A DNA stretch of 62,651 bases from Chloroflexota bacterium (GTDB lineage Bacteria > Chloroflexota > UBA11872), in contig WTFW01000192.1 in the NCBI GenBank assembly GCA_011523785.1, positions 1-62,651 of the forward strand, in the 5' to 3' direction. The notes below the pieces were generated by a model. It made no database searches, was not told the origin of the DNA, and saw nothing but the letters and a program-made list of their open reading frames with translations. Both the position numbers and the translations under genes were made by a program. Shown here piece by piece: positions 8,420 through 17,297 of the stretch. Numbering within the stretch: position 1 is the first letter of the stretch; every line of letters starts with the position of its first letter.

Positions 8420-9229
8420 GGGCGGCCGTCCTTCCGCCCACGCGTCGGCGATCCGTCGCACCAGCGCGGCGGTAGCCGCCGGGCCCGACGCGCCGGTTCC
8501 CACTTCGAACGTCCAGGCGCCGTCGAATCCAATCTCGGTGAGGGCCGCGCTGACGCGACGCCAGTTGATGTTGCCCAGCCCCGGCGGCCAGTGCCGGTCT
8601 TCCACGGCGTCGGTGTCTTGCAGGTGCAGCGCAATCAGCCGCTCTCCGGCGATGCGGGCCTCGTCGGCTGGATCCAGCCCGTTGTTGTTGGCGTGGCCGG
8701 TGTCCAGGCAGATGCCGACGCTGGGCGGGTAGTCGTCGATCACGCGCCGCAGGTCTTCCATGCGGCAGAGCGGCCGCGGCTCGCCTTTGTGCTGCAGGTT
8801 CTCGCAGGCCAACCGGATGCCCAACGGTTCGGATTGGCTCAGCAACGTGTCGAGCGAGCGCCGAAAAGCGTCGATCCTGGGCTCCAGATGCTCTGCCGGA
8901 CTGTCGCCACGGCTGGGATGCACGATCACTGCAAAGCCGCCAAGTTCGGCAAACGGCTCGAAGCACGAAGCCACCGTCGCGACGGCCTGGGTCCGCACGT
9001 CATCGTCAAGCGCCGCCAGATCGACACCCAAATCGGAGTGGATGGTGCGAACCCAAACGCCGTGCCGGTTCAGGATGCGGCGGCGATCCCCGGCCGTTTG
9101 GTCGTCCGCCAGGTCCTTGGGGCCGAAGAGTTCGCACTGGGTGAAGCCAGCGCCGGCAAGTTCGGCGATGACCTGTTCAAAAGGCACACCGTTGGGCCAC
9201 AGGGCGGTGGCCAGGCTGTAGACGGGCAT
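8372..9229 (-). CDS. Sugar phosphate isomerase/epimerase, xylose isomerase-like TIM barrel
   Basis: 285 residues. MPVYSLATALWPNGVPFEQVIAELAGAGFTQCELFGP is the first strand-helix unit of an AP-endonuclease-2/xylose-isomerase-like barrel. Metal-site segments follow in order: FAVIVHPS, RLACENLQHKG, VGICLDTGHANNNG and LIALHLQDTD, then a Glu-containing last strand (WTFEVGTG). The family isomerises or epimerises sugars, ketoses or inosose and often works beside Gfo/Idh/MocA dehydrogenases, several of which are in this window. Only 3 bases separate it from the upstream nadE gene, so it probably shares the nadE transcript. The substrate cannot be assigned. Confidence 0.85.
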   Translation of the reverse strand: MPVYSLATALWPNGVPFEQVIAELAGAGFTQCELFGPKDLADDQTAGDRRRILNRHGVWVRTIHSDLGVDLAALDDDVRTQAVATVASCFEPFAELGGFAVIVHPSRGDSPAEHLEPRIDAFRRSLDTLLSQSEPLGIRLACENLQHKGEPRPLCRMEDLRRVIDDYPPSVGICLDTGHANNNGLDPADEARIAGERLIALHLQDTDAVEDRHWPPGLGNINWRRVSAALTEIGFDGAWTFEVGTGASGPAATAALVRRIADAWAEGRPPSELPLTETAAGFDAL

Positions 9230-9232
9230 CGG

Positions 9233-10090
9233 TTATCGCCCCCAGTCGCGCGGATAGCGGAAGTCGCGGTCAATCGTACGGTTTGAGAGCTTGGCGATCA
9301 GCGGCAGCCGCCGCTTGAACTGCGAGCGGACGACGCGGCGTTGCAGGTCGTGTACCAGGTCCGCGTCGAATCCGCCGTCGATGAGATCGGCTGGGGCGTA
9401 CATTTCGTCAATCAGCAGGTAGAGCACCTGGTCGGCCGTCGCGTAGTCGAACCCAAGCTCATCTTCGTCCGACTGCCCAACCCACAGGTCGGCGCTCGGC
9501 GCCTTGTCTCGAATGGCGGCCGGGACGTCCAGCGCCGTCGCCACGGCGCGCACCTGCGTCTTATAGAGGTCGCCGATCGGATTCACCGCACTGGCCATGT
9601 CCCCGAACTGGGTCCCGTAGCCGAGCAGTAACTCCGTCTTGTTACTGGTACCCACCACCAGGCCGCCAAACGCCTCGGACTGGTCGTAGAGAGCGATCAT
9701 GCGGGCCCGCGCCATGATGTTGCCGCGACGCAGCGGATTCGGCTCCTCGTCCAGTTCGCCCAGCAGTCCGTCAACAGCCGCTGAGATTTCTATCACTGTG
9801 GATGGAATCCCCAGCTGATCCACCAGCGTCTCGGCGTCGCCGCGGCTGGCCGGATTGCTGGTGCGATACGGCATCAGCACGGCCAGCACCCGCTTAGGCC
9901 CAAAGGCGCGCGCCGCCAGCGCGCAGCTCACCGCCGAGTCGATCCCTCCCGACAACGCCACCACGGCGCGTTGAATACCAAACTTCTCGATTTCATCTCG
10001 GATAAACGCTTCAAGAACTCGGCAGGTCAGGCCCGAGTCCAGGTCCAGCCCGCGCCGCGCCCGCTCGCGCAGGCTCACGTCAACCGTCAT
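9233..10090 (-). CDS. nadE: NAD synthetase, ATP-pyrophosphatase subunit
   Basis: 285 residues from ATG 10090. Converts nicotinic acid adenine dinucleotide to NAD using ATP and ammonia. The PP-loop VVALSGGIDSAVSCALA is clear, followed by VLMPYRTS, RARMIALYDQSE, the NaAD-binding GTSNKTELLLGYGTQFGDMASAVNPIGDLYKTQV, and KAPSADLWVGQSDEDELGFDYATAD, all diagnostic. No glutaminase domain is fused; the adjacent overlapping gene encodes a nitrilase-type amidase that could supply ammonia. The 11-base overlap with that gene suggests translational coupling. The two proteins match the halves of a glutamine-dependent NAD synthetase. Confidence 0.93.
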   Translation of the reverse strand: MTVDVSLRERARRGLDLDSGLTCRVLEAFIRDEIEKFGIQRAVVALSGGIDSAVSCALAARAFGPKRVLAVLMPYRTSNPASRGDAETLVDQLGIPSTVIEISAAVDGLLGELDEEPNPLRRGNIMARARMIALYDQSEAFGGLVVGTSNKTELLLGYGTQFGDMASAVNPIGDLYKTQVRAVATALDVPAAIRDKAPSADLWVGQSDEDELGFDYATADQVLYLLIDEMYAPADLIDGGFDADLVHDLQRRVVRSQFKRRLPLIAKLSNRTIDRDFRYPRDWGR

Positions 10091-10949
10091 CTCGCCAGTG
10101 GCGCTGGGCCGCAATACGGGCGAACTCCAGCCCGTTGAGCGTCACGTTTTCGTCGCGGCGCAGCGGCAAGCGGGTTCGCTGGCGCCGCAGGGATGCGTCG
10201 GCCAGCGTGGCGAAGACCAGGGCCTCCTCAAAGTCGGGCGCCCGGGCCAGCACCTCGCCATCCGGGCCAACCACTTCGGACCCGCCCCAGAAGTTCACCC
10301 CGTCCTCGAAGCCAACTCGATTGCAATGCACCACGTAGCAGACGTGAAGCGTGGCGTAGAGCCGGTTCATGGCCCGCCAGGTCTCGGCGGAGCCCAACTC
10401 GTGTGTCCCTCCCGCCACCCCGCGCCCAGGACTGCTGGATAGCCCATAAATCACATCCGCGCCATCCGCGGCCGCAATGCTGGCCGTGGTCGGATGCCAC
10501 AGGTCTTCACAGATCAACATGGCCTGCCGGCCGATCGGCGTATCGAACGCGCGCACGGACCCGCCACCGGCCAGGTCGCGCGCCTCATCGAACAGGCCGT
10601 ATGTCACCAGGTAGACCTTGTGGTGGACGTGAACGAACTCACCCTTGTGCAAATAGCCGGCCGCCGGCAGAAACCGGTGGTCCGAGGTCTCTTCCACGAA
10701 CCCAAAGATCACATCGATCCGCCGGCTCGCCTCCCGGAGCGGATCAAGCCTGGGGTCATCCCGCGGCAGCGCCACGTCGGGCACGAGGTCACTGAGAAAG
10801 TAGCCCGTCAGCGACTGCTCCGGAAACACGACCACGTCAGCCCCGTCAGTCGCCGCTCGCTCGATGTAGTCGAGATGCAGCGCCAGGTTGTGTTCCAGGT
10901 CGCCCAGGGCGGGTCGAACCTGGGCCAACGCCAATTGAAAGTCGTGCAC
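10080..10949 (-). CDS. Carbon-nitrogen hydrolase, probable glutaminase subunit of NAD synthetase
   Basis: 289 residues, nitrilase superfamily, with the Glu-Lys-Cys triad visible: E44 in VVFPEQSLTGY, K111 in HVHHKVYLVTYGLFDE and C147 in MLICEDLWHP. These contexts resemble the glutaminase domain of glutamine-dependent NAD synthetases, including the YLVTYGLFDE stretch after the lysine. It directly precedes and overlaps nadE, so I infer that it hydrolyses glutamine and passes ammonia to NadE. A different amidase acting independently is possible. The start at 10949 is followed by a natural N-terminus (FQLALAQVRPALGDLEHN) and faces the htrA promoter region divergently. Confidence 0.8.
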   Translation of the reverse strand: MHDFQLALAQVRPALGDLEHNLALHLDYIERAATDGADVVVFPEQSLTGYFLSDLVPDVALPRDDPRLDPLREASRRIDVIFGFVEETSDHRFLPAAGYLHKGEFVHVHHKVYLVTYGLFDEARDLAGGGSVRAFDTPIGRQAMLICEDLWHPTTASIAAADGADVIYGLSSSPGRGVAGGTHELGSAETWRAMNRLYATLHVCYVVHCNRVGFEDGVNFWGGSEVVGPDGEVLARAPDFEEALVFATLADASLRRQRTRLPLRRDENVTLNGLEFARIAAQRHWRDDG

Positions 10950-11081
10950 GGCGCCTTGACGGGCGGGCGGTTGGCGTCAGTCTAGCGGCGAAGACCAACC
11001 GAGAGACCGGTCGTAGCGATTCGCACAGACGTCAGGCGACGGATGCCTATACTCGAACTGATTGGATCGGTCGAGCGCCTG

Positions 11082-12248
11082 ATGTCCGAATCGCCGTCTC
11101 CGCATCGTTCAGCGGGCGTGTCGCGCTGGATTGTCGGCCTGCTGGTGTTGACCGTGATCCTGGGAACCGGCGGCGGAGCGGCGAGTGGATACCTGGCGGG
11201 CCGCGCCGCCGCGCCATCGCAGCCGGCCCCGCAGGTTGCGCCGGAGCAGCCGACCGCCGCCGCGGCGATTCCGAGCGCCGCCCCGCCCTCGTACGTCAAC
11301 CTGCTCGAACAGCTGATGCCGGCCGTGGTGACGGTTGAGGCGCGGCGAGGGACGTTCAGCCGCGGCGCGGGAATCGGAACCGGGTTTTTCTACAGCACCG
11401 ACGGGCGAATTCTCACCAACGCCCATGTGCTTCCGGAGGATGCGAGCGGCGAGGTGCGGGTGATGTTGGCCGACGGTCAGCGGATTCCGGCAACGATCGT
11501 TGGACGCGACGTGTGGGGCGACGTGGCCGTTCTGCAGGCGGAGGGCGGGCCGTTTCCGGCACTGGAGCTGGCCGGCGATACGAACTTGCGAGTCGGCGAG
11601 CCGGTGCTGGCGATTGGAAGCCCTCGGAACTTCCGAAACACGGCAACCCTGGGCATTGTCAGCGGCCTCGACAGGTTGATTCCGCGCACGGTCAACACCG
11701 ACACCGGACCAATGGCCATCCCGCTGCGCGGCTTGATCCAAACCGACGCGGCGGTCAACCAGGGCAACAGTGGCGGACCGCTGGTCGACGCCAGCGGGCG
11801 CGTGATTGGCATCAATACGGCGGTGCAGTCGAACGCCAATGACATTGGCTTTGCGTTGCCGATTGGCGACGTGGTGCGCCGGCTGCCGGAGCTCGAGTCC
11901 ACGGGCACGGTGGCGCGGGGTCTGCTGGGGGTGCGCTACCAGTTGATCGATCCTGAGCTGGACAGCTTTGCCGGATCGCCGTACCCATATGCCGTGGGGG
12001 TCAGCGCGGTGATGCCGGACACGACGGCCAGCGCCGCGGGAGTCGCGGCCGGTGACCTGATCGTGGCGGTGAACGGCGCGACGCTGACCCGCGACTTCAC
12101 GCTGTCGCAGGCCATTGACGGGGCGGCGGTGGGTGAGACGATCACGCTCTCGGTGCGCCGGCAGGGTCGCCTGCTGGACCTGCAGGCAGAGCTGGTGCCG
12201 CGACCACGGGCGATCAATACAACTCCGGGGACATTGCCGCCGAACTAG
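11082..12248 (+). CDS. HtrA/DegP-type serine protease, membrane anchored, one PDZ domain
   Basis: About 388 residues from ATG 11082. One N-terminal TM (WIVGLLVLTVILGTGG) is followed by a Pro/Ala linker, a trypsin-like domain and one C-terminal PDZ domain (GVSAVMPDTTASAAGVAAGDLIVAVNG). Counting from an alternative ATG at 11043, the triad is H128 (LTNAHV), D160 (WGDVAVLQ) and S243 (QGNSGGPLVD). These proteases degrade or refold damaged exported proteins. TATACT at 11048-11053 resembles a -10 box and lies between the two candidate starts, favouring 11082, although no good -35 is visible. The next gene follows after 53 bases. Confidence 0.9.
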   Translation: MSESPSPHRSAGVSRWIVGLLVLTVILGTGGGAASGYLAGRAAAPSQPAPQVAPEQPTAAAAIPSAAPPSYVNLLEQLMPAVVTVEARRGTFSRGAGIGTGFFYSTDGRILTNAHVLPEDASGEVRVMLADGQRIPATIVGRDVWGDVAVLQAEGGPFPALELAGDTNLRVGEPVLAIGSPRNFRNTATLGIVSGLDRLIPRTVNTDTGPMAIPLRGLIQTDAAVNQGNSGGPLVDASGRVIGINTAVQSNANDIGFALPIGDVVRRLPELESTGTVARGLLGVRYQLIDPELDSFAGSPYPYAVGVSAVMPDTTASAAGVAAGDLIVAVNGATLTRDFTLSQAIDGAAVGETITLSVRRQGRLLDLQAELVPRPRAINTTPGTLPPN

Positions 12249-12301
12249 GCCAGGGGCAACTACACTCGCGACCTGACGATGACCGCCCGCAGGATTCCGC
12301 T

Positions 12302-13144
12302 GTGAACGACGCGCCGAGATTGCGCAAAGGTCTGCGCGATAGCTGCCTGCACGCTGGCACTCCGCTGTCGGAGGTATTTCGCCTGGCCAATGGTGGTGGC
12401 TTTGAGGGTGTTGAGTTGACGCTGCCAGCCGATGGGCAGTTCTCGTTGCGGGCTTCTGACGCCGAACGAAGCGATCTTCGCAGGTTGGCGGCCGATGGGC
12501 CGCCGATCTTCAGTCTGAATGCCGGTCTGCCATGGCAATTCTCGGCTTCGTCGCTGGATCCAGCGACTCGCGGGGAGGGGCAGGCGCTGGTTCGCAGCAG
12601 CATCGACCTGGCGGCGGATCTGGGCGTGGACACGCTGCTCTACATCCCGGGGGTCGTGACGGATGACCAGCCATTCACCGAGGTCTGGGACGCGGCGCGC
12701 GCGGCAACCGAAGCCCTGCTGCCGCAGGCGGAACAGGCCGGGGTGACGCTGGCGGTGGAGAACGTCTGGAATGCGTTGATCCTGAGTCCGCGCGACATGC
12801 TGGAGTTCGTGGACGGCTTCGCCAGTCCCCACCTGCGTGTCTACTTCGACGTGGGCAACGTGATGCAGTTCGGGCGCCCGCAGCACTGGATCGAGGCATT
12901 GGGCGCGGACCGCATTGCGCGGGTTCACGTGAAAGACTTCACGATCAGACCGGGTGGCTGGCTGGGGTTTACCCAGTTGCTGCACGGGGACGTGGACTGG
13001 CCAGTGGTGATGCGGACGCTGCGGCAGGTTGGGTATCGCGGTTGGATCGCGCCCGAGGTCAGCTCCAGCAGCGCCGACGCAGAACGTTGGGTTGCCGAAC
13101 TCTCGGCAGCGATGGACACGATCATCGGCTACTACGAGGGCTGA
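12302..13144 (+). CDS. Sugar phosphate isomerase/epimerase, TIM barrel
   Basis: 280 residues from GTG 12302. A second xylose-isomerase-like barrel, only distantly similar to the one at 8.4-9.2 kb. Metal-ligand strands appear in order: GVTLAVENVWNALILSP, LRVYFDVGNVMQFG, IARVHVKDFT and GWIAPEVSSS. The N-terminus reads LRKGLRDSCLHAGTPLSEVFRLANGGGFEGVELTL. The family covers hexulose-6-phosphate epimerases, inosose isomerases and similar enzymes; the substrate is unknown. It lies between htrA (53 bases upstream) and gltX (49 bases downstream), so it may be read through from the htrA promoter. Confidence 0.85.
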   Translation: MNDAPRLRKGLRDSCLHAGTPLSEVFRLANGGGFEGVELTLPADGQFSLRASDAERSDLRRLAADGPPIFSLNAGLPWQFSASSLDPATRGEGQALVRSSIDLAADLGVDTLLYIPGVVTDDQPFTEVWDAARAATEALLPQAEQAGVTLAVENVWNALILSPRDMLEFVDGFASPHLRVYFDVGNVMQFGRPQHWIEALGADRIARVHVKDFTIRPGGWLGFTQLLHGDVDWPVVMRTLRQVGYRGWIAPEVSSSSADAERWVAELSAAMDTIIGYYEG

Positions 13145-13193
13145 ACGGTCGATCGCGGAAACACCGGCAGTCTTCGGTGAGATACTGCGCGCC

Positions 13194-14663
13194 ATGACTC
13201 AGCCGATTCGCGTACGCATGGCGCCGAGTCCCACGGGTGACCTGCACGTGGGCAGCGCCCGCACCGCGTTGTTCAACTACCTGATGGCGCGCCGGGCCGG
13301 GGGTGCGTTCGTGCTGCGCATCGAGGACACCGACGCGCAGCGCAGCGACCCAGCGCGCGAAGCTGGGATCTACGACGGCCTGCGCTGGCTGGGTTTGAAC
13401 TGGGATGAAGGTCCCGACGTTGGCGGTCCCTACGGTCCCTACCGGCAAAGCGAGCGCAAGGACGTTCATCGCGAGGCGGTGCAGCAACTGCTGGCCAACG
13501 ATGACGCCTACTACGACTACACCACGGCCGAGGAGCGGGCCGCCGAGCGCGAGCAACAGCGGGCGGAGGGTCGTCCGCAGCGGTACTCGGGCATCGGGCG
13601 CCACTTCAGCGCCGCGGAGGTCGCCGAACGGAAGGCCGCCGGCGTGGTGCCAGCCGTGCGGTTTCGGGCTGAGCCGAAGCCCATTCAGTTCGACGACATC
13701 GTCATCGGGTCCATCCGCGTAGGTCCGGACGAAGTCGACGACTTCGTGATCGCCCGTGGGGACGGTTCGGCGCTGTACAACATGGCGGTGGTGGTGGATG
13801 ACCATCACATGCGCATCAGCCATGCGGTTCGCGGCAAAGACCACGTTTCCAACACCTTTCGACAAGTTCTGCTCTACGAGGCGCTTGGCTGGACGCCACC
13901 CGCATTCGCGCACCTGCCGCTGGTGGTCAACCGGCGACGCCAGAAGTTCTCCAAGCGCGACGGGGCGCAGTGGGTCGGCGAATACCGGACCAACGGCTAT
14001 TTGCCGGAGGCCCTGGTCAACTTCCTGATCTTTCTTGGCTGGGCACCGGGCGACGAGCGCGAGATCTTCAGTTTGGCCGAACTTGTGCAGGAATTTCGGC
14101 TGGAGCGAGTAAACCGGGCCGACGCCGTATTCGACCCGCAGCGGCTGGATCATTTCAACGGCGTCTGGATTCGGCGGCTGGACCTCGGGGACCTGGCCGA
14201 ACGGGCGTGGTCTTACGCGACGGCAGGGGGGCTGAAGCTAAGCCCAGACCAGCGTGGCTATTTCAGGTCGGCGCTGGAACTGGAGTACGAGCGTCTGTCG
14301 CACCTCAATCGCACGGCCGAGTTGATGGACTTCTTCTTCGACGACGAGCTTGTTCCTGACATGCGGCAAGTCCGGTACCGGCGGCACTCGGCCGCGGAGA
14401 CAGCGCAGGCGCTCGAGTTGGTCGCGGCACTGGTTGACGAAGCCGAGCCTTTTGACGACCCAACGTTGGAAGCTCGCATGCGCGCGCTCGCCAGCGATCT
14501 GGACTGGAAAGCCGGCGACTTGTTCATGCCGGTTCGGATTGCCGTCACGGGGCGGAGGGCCACGCCGCCGCTGTTTGCCACGATGGAGGTTCTGGGCCGC
14601 CAGCGCTGCCGAGAGCGCCTACAGCGCGCGCTGACCGGCCTGGCAGAGCTCGCCACCGCCTGA
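13194..14663 (+). CDS. gltX: Glutamyl-tRNA synthetase
   Basis: 489 residues from ATG 13194. Attaches glutamate to tRNA-Glu. The class I signature is present as PSPTGDLHVGSARTALFNYL (HVGS at 18-21). RIEDTDAQRS, GKDHVSNTFRQVLLYEALGW, the KMSKS equivalent KFSKRDGAQWV and the all-helical C-terminal anticodon-binding domain are all in place. The size is normal. The annotated start has M-T-Q-P-I-R-V-R directly before the signature; the open frame upstream belongs to the neighbouring gene region. The following gene begins 4 bases after the stop, so the two are probably cotranscribed. Confidence 0.95.
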   Translation: MTQPIRVRMAPSPTGDLHVGSARTALFNYLMARRAGGAFVLRIEDTDAQRSDPAREAGIYDGLRWLGLNWDEGPDVGGPYGPYRQSERKDVHREAVQQLLANDDAYYDYTTAEERAAEREQQRAEGRPQRYSGIGRHFSAAEVAERKAAGVVPAVRFRAEPKPIQFDDIVIGSIRVGPDEVDDFVIARGDGSALYNMAVVVDDHHMRISHAVRGKDHVSNTFRQVLLYEALGWTPPAFAHLPLVVNRRRQKFSKRDGAQWVGEYRTNGYLPEALVNFLIFLGWAPGDEREIFSLAELVQEFRLERVNRADAVFDPQRLDHFNGVWIRRLDLGDLAERAWSYATAGGLKLSPDQRGYFRSALELEYERLSHLNRTAELMDFFFDDELVPDMRQVRYRRHSAAETAQALELVAALVDEAEPFDDPTLEARMRALASDLDWKAGDLFMPVRIAVTGRRATPPLFATMEVLGRQRCRERLQRALTGLAELATA

Positions 14664-14667
14664 GGCC

Positions 14668-15783
14668 GTGTACGACCGCACCATCAAGTTTCTCCCGCAC
14701 GAACTCGGGCCGCCGTGGGAGCAGGTGCGCGTAGAGGTCGACGGCGAGCTGGTCAGCTGGATGCAGACCTTTACGGTTCCGCACCGGCTGCGAGGGGCGA
14801 CGCTGGAGAGCGCCGGGGTGGTTGGCGTTCACACGGACGACGCGCACCAAATGCGGGGCCACATGCGTTTCATGCTGGAATCCGTGCTGGAACGGGCCGA
14901 GAGACGCGGCGTGCCGCTTTCCACGCTCTATGGCGGCGTAGCGGACGTGTATCACCGCTGGGCGTACGCCACGGTGATGCCGGAGTTCAGCTTCAGCATC
15001 TCGACACGACGCGCCGAGGCGGTGCCGGGGCGTCACCGGATTCGCCCGGGCGAGCCCGGGGATCGACCCGCGATCGCTCGGCTCTACAACCGCGAGACCG
15101 CCGGGATGACGGGCGTGCGGGTGAGGGATCCCGAACGCTGGCTCGGTCCACGCCAGGGCCTCTATTTCGGACGGCTGGATGCGTGGGTACAGGTGGCGCT
15201 GAACGACCATGACCAGATCGTTGGCTACTGCATTGGCGATCAGATCGACCATGACCCAAAGCGGCTTGACATCGTGGACGCCCAGGCAACCTGTAGCGCG
15301 GTGGCGGGATCGCTGATTCGGGCCATGGCGGCGGAAGCGATCCGACACCGGATGGGAAGTCTGGACTTTCACGTGTATCCAACCGGCCGCGTGGGTCGGT
15401 ATCTGCAGAATCTCGACGTGAGCATGACGACGGAGCGTCCGATCAGCCGCGCGCAGATGGTTCGGCTGAGCCTGCCGGACCAGGCGCTGGAGGCGCTGCA
15501 GCCCTACGCGCGCAAGCAGGCCGAAATGCTCGGTTCGGATCGCCCCGGGCGTCTCGCGATCGAGACGGAGTTGGGCTCGGGCAACCTGGCGCTTGGCGGC
15601 GCAGCTCCGGCGCGGACGATTCGGCTGCCGGCCGACCGACTGTGCGAGCTCCTTTTCGGCTACCGATCAGCCGAGGAACTGCGCGATGTCCACGGCGTAC
15701 GCCTGGCCAGACCTGACGCCGAACTCCTGGATGTCCTCTTCCCGCGTCTGGACGCGTATTGTTATTGGCCTGACCGCTACTGA
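14668..15783 (+). CDS. Eis-like GNAT N-acetyltransferase
   Basis: 371 residues from GTG 14668. The layout matches the Eis family: an N-terminal GNAT domain (ESAGVVGVHTDDAHQMRGHMRFMLESVLERAERRGVPLSTLYGG, containing the acetyl-CoA loop in variant form R-G-H-M), a second GNAT-like domain (RPGEPGDRPAIARLYN), and a C-terminal SCP2-like domain near LRLPADRLCELLFGYRSAEEL. Eis proteins acetylate aminoglycosides or lysines; many environmental members have unknown substrates. The C-terminus ends YCYWPDRY; Eis uses its C-terminal carboxylate as general base. It follows gltX by 4 bases. The resistance role known for mycobacterial Eis should not be assumed. Confidence 0.75.
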   Translation: MYDRTIKFLPHELGPPWEQVRVEVDGELVSWMQTFTVPHRLRGATLESAGVVGVHTDDAHQMRGHMRFMLESVLERAERRGVPLSTLYGGVADVYHRWAYATVMPEFSFSISTRRAEAVPGRHRIRPGEPGDRPAIARLYNRETAGMTGVRVRDPERWLGPRQGLYFGRLDAWVQVALNDHDQIVGYCIGDQIDHDPKRLDIVDAQATCSAVAGSLIRAMAAEAIRHRMGSLDFHVYPTGRVGRYLQNLDVSMTTERPISRAQMVRLSLPDQALEALQPYARKQAEMLGSDRPGRLAIETELGSGNLALGGAAPARTIRLPADRLCELLFGYRSAEELRDVHGVRLARPDAELLDVLFPRLDAYCYWPDRY

Positions 15784-15786
15784 GCG

Positions 15787-16272
15787 CTAAGCCTCAGCCG
15801 GGACCTGGCCCTCGACACAGCCGGCCCTGAGCGACTGGACCCGGCGAAACAGCACGAACCCCATGAACAGGGCTGTCAGGCCTCCGATGAACGGGCGTGC
15901 CGGGTCAAAGAAGTTCGCCGCGGCGCCAGTGCCGAAGGCGGCCACCAGGAGCCCATTGCACAGCGGGCAGGAAATGGCGAAGGCGGAAAGAAAGCCGCCC
16001 GCGTAGATTGAACCGCTGCCGAAGTCCTGGCGCCGGCGCATAGCAAAGACGCTCACGCCAGCCAGCGCGCCGACCAAGAGTGCGTTGAGAGCCCAGATCG
16101 GGTAGTCAATGGCGTAAGTCGGAGTTGCCCGCTCAAAGATGGGCGTGTCAATGGCACCAGTGATCACACCGACGCTGACGCCAAACGCCGCCGCCGTGAG
16201 CAGGCCGACCGTTACGGGAATGACCAGCGGGGAGCGGTCGCGGAGGGGCTGGGCGCCGATACGAGTGCTCAT
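15787..16272 (-). CDS. Small four-TM membrane protein with CPLCN motif
   Basis: 161 residues. Four hydrophobic segments are visible, at roughly residues 17-39, 58-80, 91-115 and 122-143. The third contains SCPLCNGLLVAAFG, a CxxC-N motif inside the membrane that recalls uncharacterised prokaryotic membrane proteins with a CPxCN signature. Function unknown; a redox or metal-site role for the cysteines is speculation. The stop lies 3 bases from the convergent Eis-like gene. A methyltransferase gene precedes it on the same strand with a 73-base gap. Confidence 0.6.
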   Translation of the reverse strand: MSTRIGAQPLRDRSPLVIPVTVGLLTAAAFGVSVGVITGAIDTPIFERATPTYAIDYPIWALNALLVGALAGVSVFAMRRRQDFGSGSIYAGGFLSAFAISCPLCNGLLVAAFGTGAAANFFDPARPFIGGLTALFMGFVLFRRVQSLRAGCVEGQVPAEA

Positions 16273-16345
16273 ACAGCCAGTTTAGGCGGTCAACTGAACA
16301 GCAGCCTGACCAGCCTCAGCCGAGCGGATGACGCGCGGCCCGCTC

Positions 16346-17167
16346 TTAGGGCTTGTACGCGATGGCCTCGCCGAAGGCGATCGCGCCCACCGCGCCGGCA
16401 CTGTCACGCCATTCATCAATGCGAACCTGCCAGGAATCGAGTTTCTCCTGGCTGGCCAGCCCGAACTCCACGATGGCCGCGGTGACCTTGGGGGAGTAGA
16501 ACCAGTCGTTGATGAAGCCGTGGAAGAAGGCCACATCCTCAGTCGATCCGAAGAAGTCGAACGAGCCGGAGGCCCGAATATCGGTGAATCCGGCCGTCAT
16601 GAGATTGGCCTTGAGCTCGAGCCCCATTTCCGGGTGCCCGCCGTTGCCCGCCAGGAGCCGGGCGAACGTTTCCCAGGCTTCGACCGTGTCCTCCTCGCCG
16701 GGATGCAGAAATGAGGAGGAGATGATCGACTCGCGACTGGCAATGAGGCCACCAGGCTTGAGGACGCGCTTGACCTCGGCCAGGGCCGCCTGGGTGTCCG
16801 GGACGTGCATGAGCACGGCGTGGCAATGCGCCACGTCAAACGAGTTGTCGTCGAACGGCAGATTGGTCACGTCGCCGACGTGGTACGTCGCGTTGGTGTG
16901 GCCGCCAGCCTCGGCGGCGGCACTGGCCATTTCGATCTGCGAGGCCTCCATGTCGATTCCATGCACTTCGCCAGGGTCGACGACCTGCGCCAGGCCAACC
17001 GAGATGGTGCCGGGACCACAGCCAAAGTCGAGCACGCGCTGGCCCGGCTGGAGGTGCGGGAGGAGGTGCGCGGCGTGCGTGTGGATGCTGCGCCGGGCGA
17101 GCATCTGCTGGAAGTCGTCGCTGTAGCCCATGGTGTAGGTGGGTTCTTGTGATGCCTGGTCCGACAT
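16346..17167 (-). CDS. Class I SAM-dependent methyltransferase, UbiE/type 11-like
   Basis: 273 residues. Motif I is VLDFGCGPGT, followed by the acidic strand VHGIDMEASQIEMA, motif IV-like FDVAHCHAVLMHVPD, and LAEVKRVLKPGGLIASRE. These define the Rossmann-fold methyltransferase family that includes UbiE. The C-terminal third (DFFGSTEDVAFFHGFINDWF onward) is substrate-specific and I cannot assign it. The N-terminal YTMGYSDDFQQMLARRS is typical of small-molecule methyltransferases. The gap to the upstream oxidoreductase is 130 bases, so it may have its own promoter. Confidence 0.85.
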   Translation of the reverse strand: MSDQASQEPTYTMGYSDDFQQMLARRSIHTHAAHLLPHLQPGQRVLDFGCGPGTISVGLAQVVDPGEVHGIDMEASQIEMASAAAEAGGHTNATYHVGDVTNLPFDDNSFDVAHCHAVLMHVPDTQAALAEVKRVLKPGGLIASRESIISSSFLHPGEEDTVEAWETFARLLAGNGGHPEMGLELKANLMTAGFTDIRASGSFDFFGSTEDVAFFHGFINDWFYSPKVTAAIVEFGLASQEKLDSWQVRIDEWRDSAGAVGAIAFGEAIAYKP

Positions 17168-17297
17168 TGCCGCCCGCTCTGTTCATTCAAGCCACGCACG
17201 CTTCCATCGTAGGCCACGTGACCCACGCCCAGAGAGGCGCCAGTCCGCTCGCAACGGCCGCGCTCGTCGACCAGTCGATCGCCGGGCTGCGAACCGC

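Noticed and set aside
14668..15783. Aminoglycoside resistance call for the Eis-like acetyltransferase
   Set aside because: Only the family is visible; environmental Eis-like proteins act on varied amines and no resistance context is present.
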